A DNA stretch of 64,000 nt from Pseudomonas sp. HMWF032 (GTDB lineage Bacteria > Pseudomonadota > Gammaproteobacteria > Pseudomonadales > Pseudomonadaceae). Positions within the stretch are counted from its first letter, which is position 1, and each line of letters starts with the position of its first letter. The position numbers and the translations under genes were made by a program. Positions 6,858 through 16,007 of this stretch are shown here, one piece after another. The notes beneath the pieces were generated by a model. That model was given only the letters and a program-made list of their open reading frames with translations. It was not told the origin of the DNA and made no database searches. The stretch covers positions 110,989 through 174,988 of the forward strand of contig NZ_QAIG01000013.1 in NCBI RefSeq assembly GCF_003060885.1, read 5' to 3'.

Positions 6858-7289
6858 TCAACTTTTCCCTTTGATGTGATTTCGCCACGGCACAAGCAAA
6901 CCGTCCAGCAGAACTCGATCAATAACACCATCATCAATAGCGCCAACAAAAGTAGTATCTAACTGAAATTCAAATGAAAGATTTTCTTTTTCAGATAATT
7001 TTTTTACGGCACCTACCAGCGCCTCTACGTCATCTAGGTTTTTTGAGTCCATCTCAATAGGGAGTACATTTGGCTGCAAAGCCGAATAAATCTCCAACAT
7101 CCCACCTACTACTTCCGCGCCAGTTTCGTCGATCTCGTCAATAAAGCTTGGCGGAGTAACGCTCCATATTCTTGACGCAGCAACCTCATTCACAAGCTGC
7201 TGTACATTAGATCTAATAGACTGGTCCAAATCCTGGGCCACATAAAAAATGAACTTTTGCTTCGCACGCTCTAGCGGTATGGAATCCAT
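6858..7289 (-). CDS. cdiI: CDI immunity protein for the CdiA toxin (CdiI candidate)
   Basis: This 143-aa soluble acidic protein begins on the last base of the cdiA stop codon (TAATG), the tight coupling expected for cdiA-cdiI. It has no known catalytic motif. It should bind the C-terminal toxin domain of CdiA and protect the producer and its kin. The AT-rich composition contrasts with the upstream cdiA body and marks the toxin/immunity cassette as horizontally exchanged. I do not recognise a specific immunity family. The assignment rests on position and size. Confidence 0.7.
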   Translation of the reverse strand: MDSIPLERAKQKFIFYVAQDLDQSIRSNVQQLVNEVAASRIWSVTPPSFIDEIDETGAEVVGGMLEIYSALQPNVLPIEMDSKNLDDVEALVGAVKKLSEKENLSFEFQLDTTFVGAIDDGVIDRVLLDGLLVPWRNHIKGKS

Positions 7290-10200
7290 TACTCAGCTCC
7301 TTTTTTCGGAGGGTATGCCGGGAGAGCTGACCCTGGACCGCCCGGATTGTATCTAAATCCGCCCGGCATATGCGCATCCAAATGCCGCGTATCAGGCAGT
7401 GGCACAGTAAGTGGCGAACCCTGGACATGGTGCATAGGAATTCTCTCGCCCTTTAGCCCTGCATCCTCAGGAAAAACCTTAACCCATGCATCGTCGACTT
7501 TCGGAGTCTTCCCTTTAGCAATCGCAGCCCGATTTTCAGTACTTAATATTTGACTATATCCAAGGTCATCCCAGTTATCACGCAGTGCCCTCCAGTCTGC
7601 GGCATTTGTACGAACAACACCTGTCCGAGTCGTACCAGAAGTAACAACAGGCGCGGGAGGCACGACTTCGCCTATCGCTTTTGGACCACCATCTGCTACT
7701 GATGATGCCTTTGATGCAGTCCCTGCATTAATCACCCCCCCCGCCTTAGCCGCCGCTCCCAAACCCAGCGCTAACTCGGCATACATGGCTGCCTCTGGGC
7801 TGAGACCCAGGCTTTGCAAGGCTTCGTTCAGATAGGTGCTTTCAGGATTGCCACTGAGCGCTTGCTTAGTTCCCGCTAGGGCCGCATCCACACTCAGCGT
7901 GCCCACAGCGGCACTCGCCACACAACCCAACCCGGTTGCACAGCTCGCCGGTGCTGTTATCACCGTACCGGCTACGCCCACTCCGCCCAGTACCGCCTGA
8001 CCAGCACCAACAGTTCGAGTGGTTACCTGGTGGGTATTGTTGAATTGCTTAGCTGCATCAATATTTTTATCACTCAGCACCCCTTGGGTACTGTAGTTGA
8101 ACAATCCTTGCTGGGCTTGCAATTGCTGGCGTTCGACTGTCATAGCATCGCTGCTGCCCAAATCCGCCATAGCTTTTAGGCTGTTGTATGCAGCACTGTC
8201 TTTAGGGTATTCGGCATAGCACTTGACTAGCGCACAAGCAGCCGCAGTAAGTCGCGCCTCTTTCTGCGAGTCTCCCTGTGCCAGCTCTTTAATTCGTAGC
8301 TTTTCATCCGCATGCAACTGCCTGTTATACGCCGTCGCATTCTTCGCCAACTCCGCCGCTTTGGCCGGATCACCACCAGTCGCCGTAGCAGCCGCCACAC
8401 CGATGATTTGCGAAACCACCAGCTCCAGGCCTTTGTCGCCCTTGATCACGCCTGACAGGCGTTCAATCAACAGCTCGTTGGCACCGCCCGCCAGTGCGCC
8501 GGTCTTGAAGTCTCCGCCTGTCGCTTCACTGAGCAAACCACCGACCACGGCATGCAGGGCAATCTTTTCCGGACTGCCGTCAGCCCACTTGGCGTCTCTT
8601 GCAAAGTCGCCCACACCATTGAATACCCCAGCCTGTAACAGGTGCTGTACCTGACTGGTCAACGCTGTTTGCAGATTGCCACCCAGGCTGCCGCCTTGAA
8701 CGGCGGTCTGGGTCACCGCATGAACCGCGCCCTGCGCACCAAGGTAGGTACCAAATTTGGCCAGTTCACTGGGTTTGCTCAGATCGAAGCCCTTGGTGAC
8801 CTTGTTGACGTTGTCGCCGGTTACGCCAAAGGCACTGTCCAGCACGCCAGCGGTAACGCCTGCGGTTATGGCCGAAGTGGCATAGCCTTTGAGGTTATCG
8901 CTGGAGGTAACGTCCTTAACCACCGCCCCAAGGTTACCCCGGTTGTTAATGGTGCTGATGGCCGCATTGCTAGCCGCAGAAGTGGCAACGGCGGTCAATG
9001 CGACGTTAGCCCAGCCGGCGCTGGCGGTACCTACGGCAGTACCCGCGCTGACCATAGCCGAAGAACCTGCGGCAGCCATGGCCGAGCCACTACCTGCCCC
9101 TGCACCCGCCATAGAGCCTATTGCGCCACTTGCCGCCCCCGCCGTCAGGTACGTCACGATGATCGCAATAACGATCATCGCCGGCCCACCCAACCCCGAA
9201 TGACTGTACTTGAAGGAGTCATGCACCTCCTTCACCTGCCGCCAGTCCACGTCGCCGCGCTGCTCAGCTTCCTTCAGCCAGGCGAGCTCGGGATCAGCGG
9301 CAACCATCGCGTTAATCGTCTGGCTTACGCTCTGTTGGTTGACCTGTTTGATGTCGATCTTCAGGCCTTCGACGGCCTTGATGACGATCTCGCCTTGGGC
9401 AATCAGTTGGCTTTGTTGCAGGGTCTCATCGGTATTACCTTTGCCCTTGGCAGACGTCCATGCCCAGCTATTGCTGCTCTTCTCATGACTCTCCTGATCC
9501 AGATCCTTCACCGCCTCAAAGGTGATGCTGCCACCACTGTCCAGCGTCAGGTCAGCCCCACTTTCAAGACGAGCTTTCTGGTACAGCTGGTCACCCTCAC
9601 TGACCAGAGTCAAATCACCACCCGTAGTAATGCTGGTGCCGATATTGCGCACCGTGGTGACTTCGTCGCGCTGAGTCTTCTTGCTACCCCAGCTGCCTTT
9701 CTTCTTCATGTCGTACAGTGAGTAATCACTGTTTTGCGCGGCTATAAGGGCAAGCTGTTTGCCGGCATAGAGATAGGCTTCATCACCGGCTTTGAGCTTG
9801 CTCGCGCTAAGCAGCAGGTTCTCTCCCGCAATTACACTGAGGTCGCCACCGGCTTCAATTTCCGACGCCTGCTGGCGCACGGTGCTGTCTTCTTTATTGA
9901 TCGTCTTGCCGTTGCCTTTGTAGCGGTACTCGCTGCTGGACTCGTTGGCGGCAGAGGCAATGGTCGCGTCGCCACCCGCCAACACGTCGATATCCCCACC
10001 GGCCTTAACCTTGCTGGCGATCACCGTCAGGTCTTGTCCAGCCTCGGCTGTCAGATCGCCGCCAATATTCACCTCGCTGCCATGTTGGGTGATGGTCTGG
10101 CTGGAGGTGCGGGCTTTCTTGTATTGCGCCTGAGTAGTGTCCACTTCAGTGGCGGCGGTAATCAGCAGGTCACGACCGGCCCGAAGTTGAGCATCGCCGC

Positions 10201-13200
10201 CAGCCTGGAGCACGCCACCGATATTGCGCAGGTCGCGACCGGCGGAGAGGGTCAGGTTATTGCCGGCTTCGATACGGGCAGCGTTGTCCGCCACGCTCTG
10301 GCTCCAACTGAAACCACCGTCACGGCCCGCACTGGTGCCAATGCTGCGTTCGTTGCGGATGTCGCCCTGTTCGGTAACCAGGGTGACGTTCTTGCCATTG
10401 ATGATGCCGCCCTGTGCATTGCGGATGCTGTCGGTGGCCAGCAGGGAAAGACGTTCGCCCGCTTGCATCAGACCGCTGTTGCTGATGTTGTTAGCCGTCG
10501 CGCTGAGGTTCTTACTGGCGCGCAGAGTGCCGCTGTTGTTCAGGTTGCCGCCGCTGATCAAGGCGACATCTTGCCCTTGAATCAGGGCGCCCGTGGGAGC
10601 CAGACGGTCATTGGCCTGAGCCAGATAGAGCACTGGTACCAGAACTTTCTGGCCATTCACGACCTGCTCTTGCATCCAGACGATGTCATGGGTCAGGGCC
10701 GCCACCTGTTCGGCCGTCAGGGCGATACCGGGGGCCAGGTTCAGCGCTTGTTTGCTGGCGATGGCGTTGTCCATCAGGTACTTGAACTGCGCTTCGTTCG
10801 AGTTCAAACCCGCGAGGAAGCGCTTGCCGGTACGCGCGACGATGGCTTGCTGGATCAGGCGCTGCTCATACAAACCATCGCCCAGGCGGCGTTGGGTTTG
10901 ATCCGGGTTGTAACCAACGGCGTTGAGCAGGTAGCCCGAGTTGAGAAAGCTACTCAGGCTGGCAAAGGCCGGGTTGGTTTCAATGAGATAGGGATGCTCA
11001 GGATTCTGGCTGAGGCTGAACAGGCCATTGTTCCCCTGCGGCAGGCTAAATCCAGGCAAAGCCAGAGGGTCGACGGTTTGCTGGGCCAGCTCCGGCGGTA
11101 ACTGTTGATTCAGCGTGGGGGGCGGGGTAGTCCCGAGCTGGGTGTCTGCAACACGACTCACGCCTGGCTGGGTGGCTTCACCCGCACGGACAAGCGCATT
11201 CTCGATAGTCTGCAGGCCAACAATATTGACATTACCACCGGCCTGAACAACCGCAGGCGCCACGACGCCGCCACTCGTTGCCGTCACACTGCCGCCGGTT
11301 TGCGCCCCTAAGGCGATCCCGGAAAATGACAGGTAACCGGGGTTGTAAGAAGCCGAGGTGGGGTCGTTATAGGCGTTGTAGGCCCCCATGTTGTTGATGA
11401 AGGTCCAGTAGGCGCTGTCACTCTTGGTGTAGACGTGATAGCTGGCATAGCGCAGCTCACCGCCACCGACCCCGGTATTGGAGAAGCGCTCGGTATTGAT
11501 GACGATATCGTTGCCGGCTGACACGCTGCTGTAGCGGTTGTCGAAGGTGCCACCCGTAAACCGCAGAGCGCCACCGGCCGTCAGGCTGGCGCTGGCCGAG
11601 TCCTCGGTAATATGCGGACCGAAGGTCTCGTTTACATAATAAGAGGCTTCACAGTGTTTGCCTTTGCAGTTGTCGGTGGAAGTCAGGGTAATTTGCCCTG
11701 AAACCAATCGCTGCTGGAAAACCAGTTTGTCTTTACGGTTGACCAGGCTGTCTACCGCCAAACGCATGTCAGCGGCGCTTTCAATCGTGCCGGAGATGTT
11801 CTCCAGCAGTTCGGCGCGGCGGTGCTGGTCGTCCAGGGCGAAGTCCAGCGAGCCAAGGCTGTAGATGTCGCCAAAGCGGTTGGTCAACGCCTTGCTACGC
11901 AGTTGCATGTCCGCGCCGCTGAATAGCAAGCCGTTCTCGTTCGCCAAGGCCTGGGTATCGACACGTACTGCCCCAGCGGAGCCTAGTGTGCCAAGGTTAT
12001 GCACCTTACTTGCCGCAAGTGTCAGGCCCTGGGTGGCCGTGATGATGCCACGGCTGCGCAACTCGCCAGAAAGTTGCAGGTGTGCCTGGCCACGGGTACG
12101 CAACTGCGCGCCATTTCCCAGCTCCAAACTATCAGTCGTAATGAATAGATCCTGCTCGCTGAGCAGGCTGCCATTCCCACGGTAGCTTCCCGTCAGCTCC
12201 AGGCGTGCAGCCTGAGTATTAACCTCACCCTCGTTACGCCAATCAGCACCCTTGGCCTCCAGCGAGCCGAGTGCCAACAAGCGACCAGCACTGCTCTGCT
12301 CGAAGCGGGCAGCATGCAGTCGTAAGGCGGAATTGCCGATTTCGACTTTGCCCGTGTGGTTATCGAACAGAGTGCCGATAGCAAAAACGCTTGAGCCACT
12401 ATTGCCCAATGCACGCAGCCCACCATTGCTATTGCTCAGGCTGTCGGCACTGACAACGAGGGTGCTACCGGCCTCAACCAGGCCATTTGTGTTATCCAGT
12501 GCCCCGGTCAATTCGACCGTGATCGCGCCGTTGGCAGAGACGGTGCCGTTTTGGTTAGCCAAGTTGGCCGCCGTGACGGTGATCGCCTGCTTAGCCAGAA
12601 CTTCACCGCTCTGGTTGTTCAGCTGGTGACCGCTCAGCTCGAGGTTTTTCTGCGCAACGATCCGCCCGGCGCTGTTTTCCAGCGTTTGCGCCTTGAGCGT
12701 TGCATCACCGGCGCTGAGCAGCTTGCCGGCGCGGTTATCCAAAGTTTGCACATCGGCATTCAAGCTGCCGTGGGAGGTAATGGTGCCGGGGTTCTTCACC
12801 GTGTTGGTTTGCAGGCTCAGGGTGGCCGTGTTGTTCAGGCTGCCATCGGCACGCACCCCCGCCTCGACCACGCCCTGGTTGAGCAGCTCGCCACCTTTAA
12901 CGGAGAGTTGCTGGGAAGCTGCCAGGCTTTCCTTGACCCGCGTCTGCGCACTGGCGTCGACCACGGCATTGCGCCCGGCGAAGGTGTCGGCATTTAGTTC
13001 GATATTCTCGGCCTTGAGCTGCAGGTCGCGGCTGGCGGCGGTGCGCGCCATGCTCAGTTGGCCATTGGCATCAATCTGAATATCCCCGGCACTGGCGGCC
13101 ATATCACCGGCCAGTTTTACGCCCACACCGGCTTCGGTACCGACCAGGCGAATCGCCCCGGCGTACATGCCTCCCAGCGCTGAGCTGTCGATGGCCAGTT

Positions 13201-13936
13201 GCGGTTTGGCGCTGCCATCTTCGGCTTTGGCGGTGGCCGTGAGGTTGGCGGCGTCAACGTCGTTACGCCCGGTAATCACATTCAGCTGGTTGGCATGCAG
13301 CTCGGCGTTGATCTGCGCACTGCGGGTGATCAGGTCGAACTGACTGACATTGCGCGCATTGAGGCCGTCGCCTTCGATGCGGATCTGCCCGCCCTCGACA
13401 TCAAAACGGTCGAGCTTGCCGTTCTCAACAATCGGCTTGCCGGTGCTGAGGGTGACGCGCGGGGTATTGATAAAGCCGCAGCCGTCGCAACTGATGCCGT
13501 GCGGGTTGGCAACGATGACCGCAGCGGACTTGCCGGCCACTTCGGTGTAGCCCTTGAGCTGACTGGGGCTGCCGCCGTTGACCTCATTGAGGATGACATT
13601 CGCCGCGCCACCCGTGAGATTTGGGCCGCCCAGGTTTGGGTTGCCCATCACGTAGCCGCCCAGCTGGGTTTGTACCAGCGCCTGAGCACTGTTGTTGAGG
13701 ATCAGCCCCTGCTGACTGACGTTGAAGTCAGTGAATTTGTTGTGCGAAAGGCCGCTGCCATTGGGCGTGGCGATATTGACCATGGGCACGCCATTGGCGG
13801 CCTGGGTCACCGCAGCATTGCTGCCGGCCTGGGCATCCAGTGCCAGTTCAGCTGCCGTGGTCACGATCGGATTGAGGAACAGAACCCCGATCAAGACACA
13901 GGCAATGTTCTGGAAAAAAGGCGTGCGAACGTCCAT
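7289..13936 (-). CDS. cdiA: CdiA: two-partner-secreted filamentous hemagglutinin with a C-terminal toxin
   Basis: This 2215-aa exoprotein starts at ATG 13936 (GGAG 7 nt upstream; an earlier start lacks one). A signal peptide is visible to about residue 29 (IACVLIGVLFLNPIVTTA). A TPS transport domain follows (about 30-270), including NPHGISCDGCGFIN. Next comes a long beta-helical filament with hemagglutinin repeats, then a DUF637-like pretoxin region (about 1690-1880). The last 150 aa are a variable toxin: HHVQGSPLTVPLPDTRHLDAH followed by a Gly-rich segment, resembling HNH/EndoVII-superfamily nucleases. It is exported by the CdiB encoded 45 bp upstream. It should deliver the toxin to neighbouring cells on contact. 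A classical VENN motif was not seen. Confidence 0.9.
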   Translation of the reverse strand: MDVRTPFFQNIACVLIGVLFLNPIVTTAAELALDAQAGSNAAVTQAANGVPMVNIATPNGSGLSHNKFTDFNVSQQGLILNNSAQALVQTQLGGYVMGNPNLGGPNLTGGAANVILNEVNGGSPSQLKGYTEVAGKSAAVIVANPHGISCDGCGFINTPRVTLSTGKPIVENGKLDRFDVEGGQIRIEGDGLNARNVSQFDLITRSAQINAELHANQLNVITGRNDVDAANLTATAKAEDGSAKPQLAIDSSALGGMYAGAIRLVGTEAGVGVKLAGDMAASAGDIQIDANGQLSMARTAASRDLQLKAENIELNADTFAGRNAVVDASAQTRVKESLAASQQLSVKGGELLNQGVVEAGVRADGSLNNTATLSLQTNTVKNPGTITSHGSLNADVQTLDNRAGKLLSAGDATLKAQTLENSAGRIVAQKNLELSGHQLNNQSGEVLAKQAITVTAANLANQNGTVSANGAITVELTGALDNTNGLVEAGSTLVVSADSLSNSNGGLRALGNSGSSVFAIGTLFDNHTGKVEIGNSALRLHAARFEQSSAGRLLALGSLEAKGADWRNEGEVNTQAARLELTGSYRGNGSLLSEQDLFITTDSLELGNGAQLRTRGQAHLQLSGELRSRGIITATQGLTLAASKVHNLGTLGSAGAVRVDTQALANENGLLFSGADMQLRSKALTNRFGDIYSLGSLDFALDDQHRRAELLENISGTIESAADMRLAVDSLVNRKDKLVFQQRLVSGQITLTSTDNCKGKHCEASYYVNETFGPHITEDSASASLTAGGALRFTGGTFDNRYSSVSAGNDIVINTERFSNTGVGGGELRYASYHVYTKSDSAYWTFINNMGAYNAYNDPTSASYNPGYLSFSGIALGAQTGGSVTATSGGVVAPAVVQAGGNVNIVGLQTIENALVRAGEATQPGVSRVADTQLGTTPPPTLNQQLPPELAQQTVDPLALPGFSLPQGNNGLFSLSQNPEHPYLIETNPAFASLSSFLNSGYLLNAVGYNPDQTQRRLGDGLYEQRLIQQAIVARTGKRFLAGLNSNEAQFKYLMDNAIASKQALNLAPGIALTAEQVAALTHDIVWMQEQVVNGQKVLVPVLYLAQANDRLAPTGALIQGQDVALISGGNLNNSGTLRASKNLSATANNISNSGLMQAGERLSLLATDSIRNAQGGIINGKNVTLVTEQGDIRNERSIGTSAGRDGGFSWSQSVADNAARIEAGNNLTLSAGRDLRNIGGVLQAGGDAQLRAGRDLLITAATEVDTTQAQYKKARTSSQTITQHGSEVNIGGDLTAEAGQDLTVIASKVKAGGDIDVLAGGDATIASAANESSSEYRYKGNGKTINKEDSTVRQQASEIEAGGDLSVIAGENLLLSASKLKAGDEAYLYAGKQLALIAAQNSDYSLYDMKKKGSWGSKKTQRDEVTTVRNIGTSITTGGDLTLVSEGDQLYQKARLESGADLTLDSGGSITFEAVKDLDQESHEKSSNSWAWTSAKGKGNTDETLQQSQLIAQGEIVIKAVEGLKIDIKQVNQQSVSQTINAMVAADPELAWLKEAEQRGDVDWRQVKEVHDSFKYSHSGLGGPAMIVIAIIVTYLTAGAASGAIGSMAGAGAGSGSAMAAAGSSAMVSAGTAVGTASAGWANVALTAVATSAASNAAISTINNRGNLGAVVKDVTSSDNLKGYATSAITAGVTAGVLDSAFGVTGDNVNKVTKGFDLSKPSELAKFGTYLGAQGAVHAVTQTAVQGGSLGGNLQTALTSQVQHLLQAGVFNGVGDFARDAKWADGSPEKIALHAVVGGLLSEATGGDFKTGALAGGANELLIERLSGVIKGDKGLELVVSQIIGVAAATATGGDPAKAAELAKNATAYNRQLHADEKLRIKELAQGDSQKEARLTAAACALVKCYAEYPKDSAAYNSLKAMADLGSSDAMTVERQQLQAQQGLFNYSTQGVLSDKNIDAAKQFNNTHQVTTRTVGAGQAVLGGVGVAGTVITAPASCATGLGCVASAAVGTLSVDAALAGTKQALSGNPESTYLNEALQSLGLSPEAAMYAELALGLGAAAKAGGVINAGTASKASSVADGGPKAIGEVVPPAPVVTSGTTRTGVVRTNAADWRALRDNWDDLGYSQILSTENRAAIAKGKTPKVDDAWVKVFPEDAGLKGERIPMHHVQGSPLTVPLPDTRHLDAHMPGGFRYNPGGPGSALPAYPPKKGAE

Positions 13937-13981
13937 GTAATAACTCCAACCCGTAGGGCGATAAATCAGCAATCAGGAAAA

Positions 13982-15748
13982 TCAGAAGAACAGGTCGACC
14001 CGGAAGTACACCGGATGCTCTTGACGCTCGATGGCGTCCGGGCGCTCCAGTGAACGGGCGAAGGTCACCGAGGCGGCCAGGTGCTGGCCACGGGCACTCA
14101 GCTCGATGGCATTGCCGGAGAGGCGACCGTGCTGGTCCGGGTTGTAACGCCCGCCGCTGATCACGCCCATGTCGTAGGCGAAAGCCACGCCGTACTCACT
14201 GACAAAGGGCTGCAGCGGTTGCCAACTGACTGCCTTGCGCCAGCGCACTTGGTTGCGCCAATAGGCGCCGCTGTCGCCGGACAGCGATTGCTCCTTGAAA
14301 CCGCGCACCGAGCTGAGACCGCCAACGCTGATGCGTTGCGGGCTGAACAGCACGTCTTCACTGCGCTGGCCGTTGGCCAGGCTGTCGAAGCTGAACGACT
14401 CGCCCCACAGCTGGAACGGCTGCAGGTAACTCAAGGTCAGGCTGTATTTGTTGTACCGCGCCACCGGCTGGCCGCCTTGCGGGCTGCCACTGCGCTGCGC
14501 ATCGAATGCGCCGGTACCGTGTTGCCAGCCGAGGTCGGCGTTGATGAAGGCACTGCCGATACGGCGACCATGGTTAAAGCCCAACTGCGCTTCCGACAGA
14601 CGCTGACTGGACACGTCGATCAGGTTGCCGAGGATAAAGTTGTTGCTGCGCAGGTGGCTGACGCCCAGGCTGGCGGCGGTTTTGCTCAGGCTGTCGCGGT
14701 GCAGCACACGTTCGCCGCGCAAGGCGTGGGTTTTGCTCTCGCCATCGGTGTCGAAGGCAAAGCCGTTGGACTCATTCAGGGTGCGGTAGTAGCTCTGGCT
14801 GTAGCTGTAATTGAAGGTCCACCAGCCGTACGGCAGGCTGTAGTTGAGGCTCTGGTTGTGCGAATGGCGGTAACTGTCGCTGACTGCATCGCGGCCGGCA
14901 CGCAGGCTCAACTGATCGGCCAGGCCCAGTGGGCTGTCCCAATCCAGGCCCAGGCCCCACTGCTGCTCACCGGTACTCAACTGGCCATCGTTATGCCGCG
15001 CCAGGCTAACTCGCCATGGCTTGCTGCGTTGGCCTTGAAGTTGAACGCGGCTGCCACCGACCTGCTCACCGGGTACCAGCTCCAATTGCGCCTGACGCGA
15101 CGGCAAACGATTTAGCTGCTCGACCAGTTGCTCCAGCTCGCGCAGGTTCAGCGTACGCTCGGTCGTACCGGGAAAGCTCATGGCCAACTCTCGATCCGAG
15201 GCCAGCTCCGAACTATTCAACCCCTCAAGCTGGCCCTCGACCACGGTGACCTGCAGCGTGCCGCTGGCCAGGTCCTGCTGCGGCAGGTAGGCGCGCGTGG
15301 TGACATAACCACGACCGAGATAGTGATTGGTGATGTCCTTAAGCAGCTGATTGAGCTGACCAACGCCCAGGCATTGCCCGCTATAGGGCTTGAGAATACT
15401 GGCTTGATCCGCCGCACTCAGCAGGGTAGCGCCGACCAGATTGATCTGTTCAATGGCAAAACAGCGCTCATCGTCTGTTGCTGGTTGCGCGGGGAGCTGA
15501 TCAACCTTCCCTGGCAACTGACGCAACTCATCCAGACGCCGCTGCTGCTCTTGCAGCAGACGCTCCTGACGTTCGCGGATAAGGTCCCGATCACCTGGCG
15601 TTTGCGCCAGCGATACCGCGGGAATAAGGGAACACATCAGCCAGACGGCCAAAAAATGGCCGGGAACCATTTTTAACGTCGCGCAGCGACGGCACGCAGG
15701 GTGGCCGCCAAGAATGGCAGGCCATAAAGGGTTACTACGAAGGGACAT
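13982..15748 (-). CDS. cdiB: CdiB: outer-membrane two-partner secretion transporter (ShlB/FhaC/HecB family)
   Basis: This 588-aa protein has the TpsB layout. A signal-like segment (FLAVWLMCSLIPAVSLAQ) is followed by a Gln/Arg-rich helix and a POTRA domain (CFAIEQINLVGATLL ... QVTVVEGQLEGL). A 16-strand-type barrel follows, with the conserved VRGF motif (GGLSSVRGFKEQSL) and a terminal Phe (YFRVDLFF). It should export CdiA across the outer membrane. The start is uncertain. ATG 15748 has a weak AAGGA, whereas ATG 15670 places the signal peptide at the very N-terminus. Between them lies a dispersed repeat also found at 47177-47223, so the 5' end was probably remodelled by that repeat. Confidence 0.88.
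   Translation of the reverse strand: MSLRSNPLWPAILGGHPACRRCATLKMVPGHFLAVWLMCSLIPAVSLAQTPGDRDLIRERQERLLQEQQRRLDELRQLPGKVDQLPAQPATDDERCFAIEQINLVGATLLSAADQASILKPYSGQCLGVGQLNQLLKDITNHYLGRGYVTTRAYLPQQDLASGTLQVTVVEGQLEGLNSSELASDRELAMSFPGTTERTLNLRELEQLVEQLNRLPSRQAQLELVPGEQVGGSRVQLQGQRSKPWRVSLARHNDGQLSTGEQQWGLGLDWDSPLGLADQLSLRAGRDAVSDSYRHSHNQSLNYSLPYGWWTFNYSYSQSYYRTLNESNGFAFDTDGESKTHALRGERVLHRDSLSKTAASLGVSHLRSNNFILGNLIDVSSQRLSEAQLGFNHGRRIGSAFINADLGWQHGTGAFDAQRSGSPQGGQPVARYNKYSLTLSYLQPFQLWGESFSFDSLANGQRSEDVLFSPQRISVGGLSSVRGFKEQSLSGDSGAYWRNQVRWRKAVSWQPLQPFVSEYGVAFAYDMGVISGGRYNPDQHGRLSGNAIELSARGQHLAASVTFARSLERPDAIERQEHPVYFRVDLFF
15647..15693 (-). repeat. Dispersed repeat copy overlapping the 5' end of cdiB
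   Basis: Read on the minus strand this 47-bp segment matches the segment at 47177-47223 at all but about four positions. It contains two hairpins: GTCGC / GCGAC, and AAAAATGG / CCATTTTT followed by a T-run, the latter terminator-like. One copy is inside the annotated cdiB reading frame, the other lies between gpmI and envC. Confidence 0.75.
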
Positions 15749-15952
15749 GCCTTCAATCCTTTGAATAGCGGATTAACAGAGAAAAATGCGGCGCGCATTA
15801 AAACACATGGCGACTTGCCATCACCCAGAAAACGCGTGACCTAACTCACAGAACCGGCCGTTCATCCTGAACTACTGACCACCGGTTACTGTCGCGCAAC
15901 GTACAGAAAACACCCCAAGCCGACAATGCTGCTGCCAGGCAACCCCGCATAA

Positions 15953-15988
15953 AAAAGCCCCCGCAGGCTCGTGCCGGCGGGGGCTTTT
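15953..15988 (-). terminator. Intrinsic terminator downstream of typA
   Basis: A 12-bp perfect stem AAAAGCCCCCGC (15953-15964) / GCGGGGGCTTTT (15977-15988) with a 12-nt loop lies 19 bp beyond the typA stop. U-tracts on both strands make it potentially bidirectional. Confidence 0.85.
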
Positions 15989-16007
15989 CAGATAGCTAGA
16001 ACTGTTA

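Noticed and set aside
6666..6962. Plus-strand frame across the deaminase and cdiI genes
   Set aside because: It is antisense to two better-supported minus-strand genes and has no motif.
12193..12426. Short frames scattered through cdiA
   Set aside because: They are out-of-frame shadows of the 2215-aa coding sequence.
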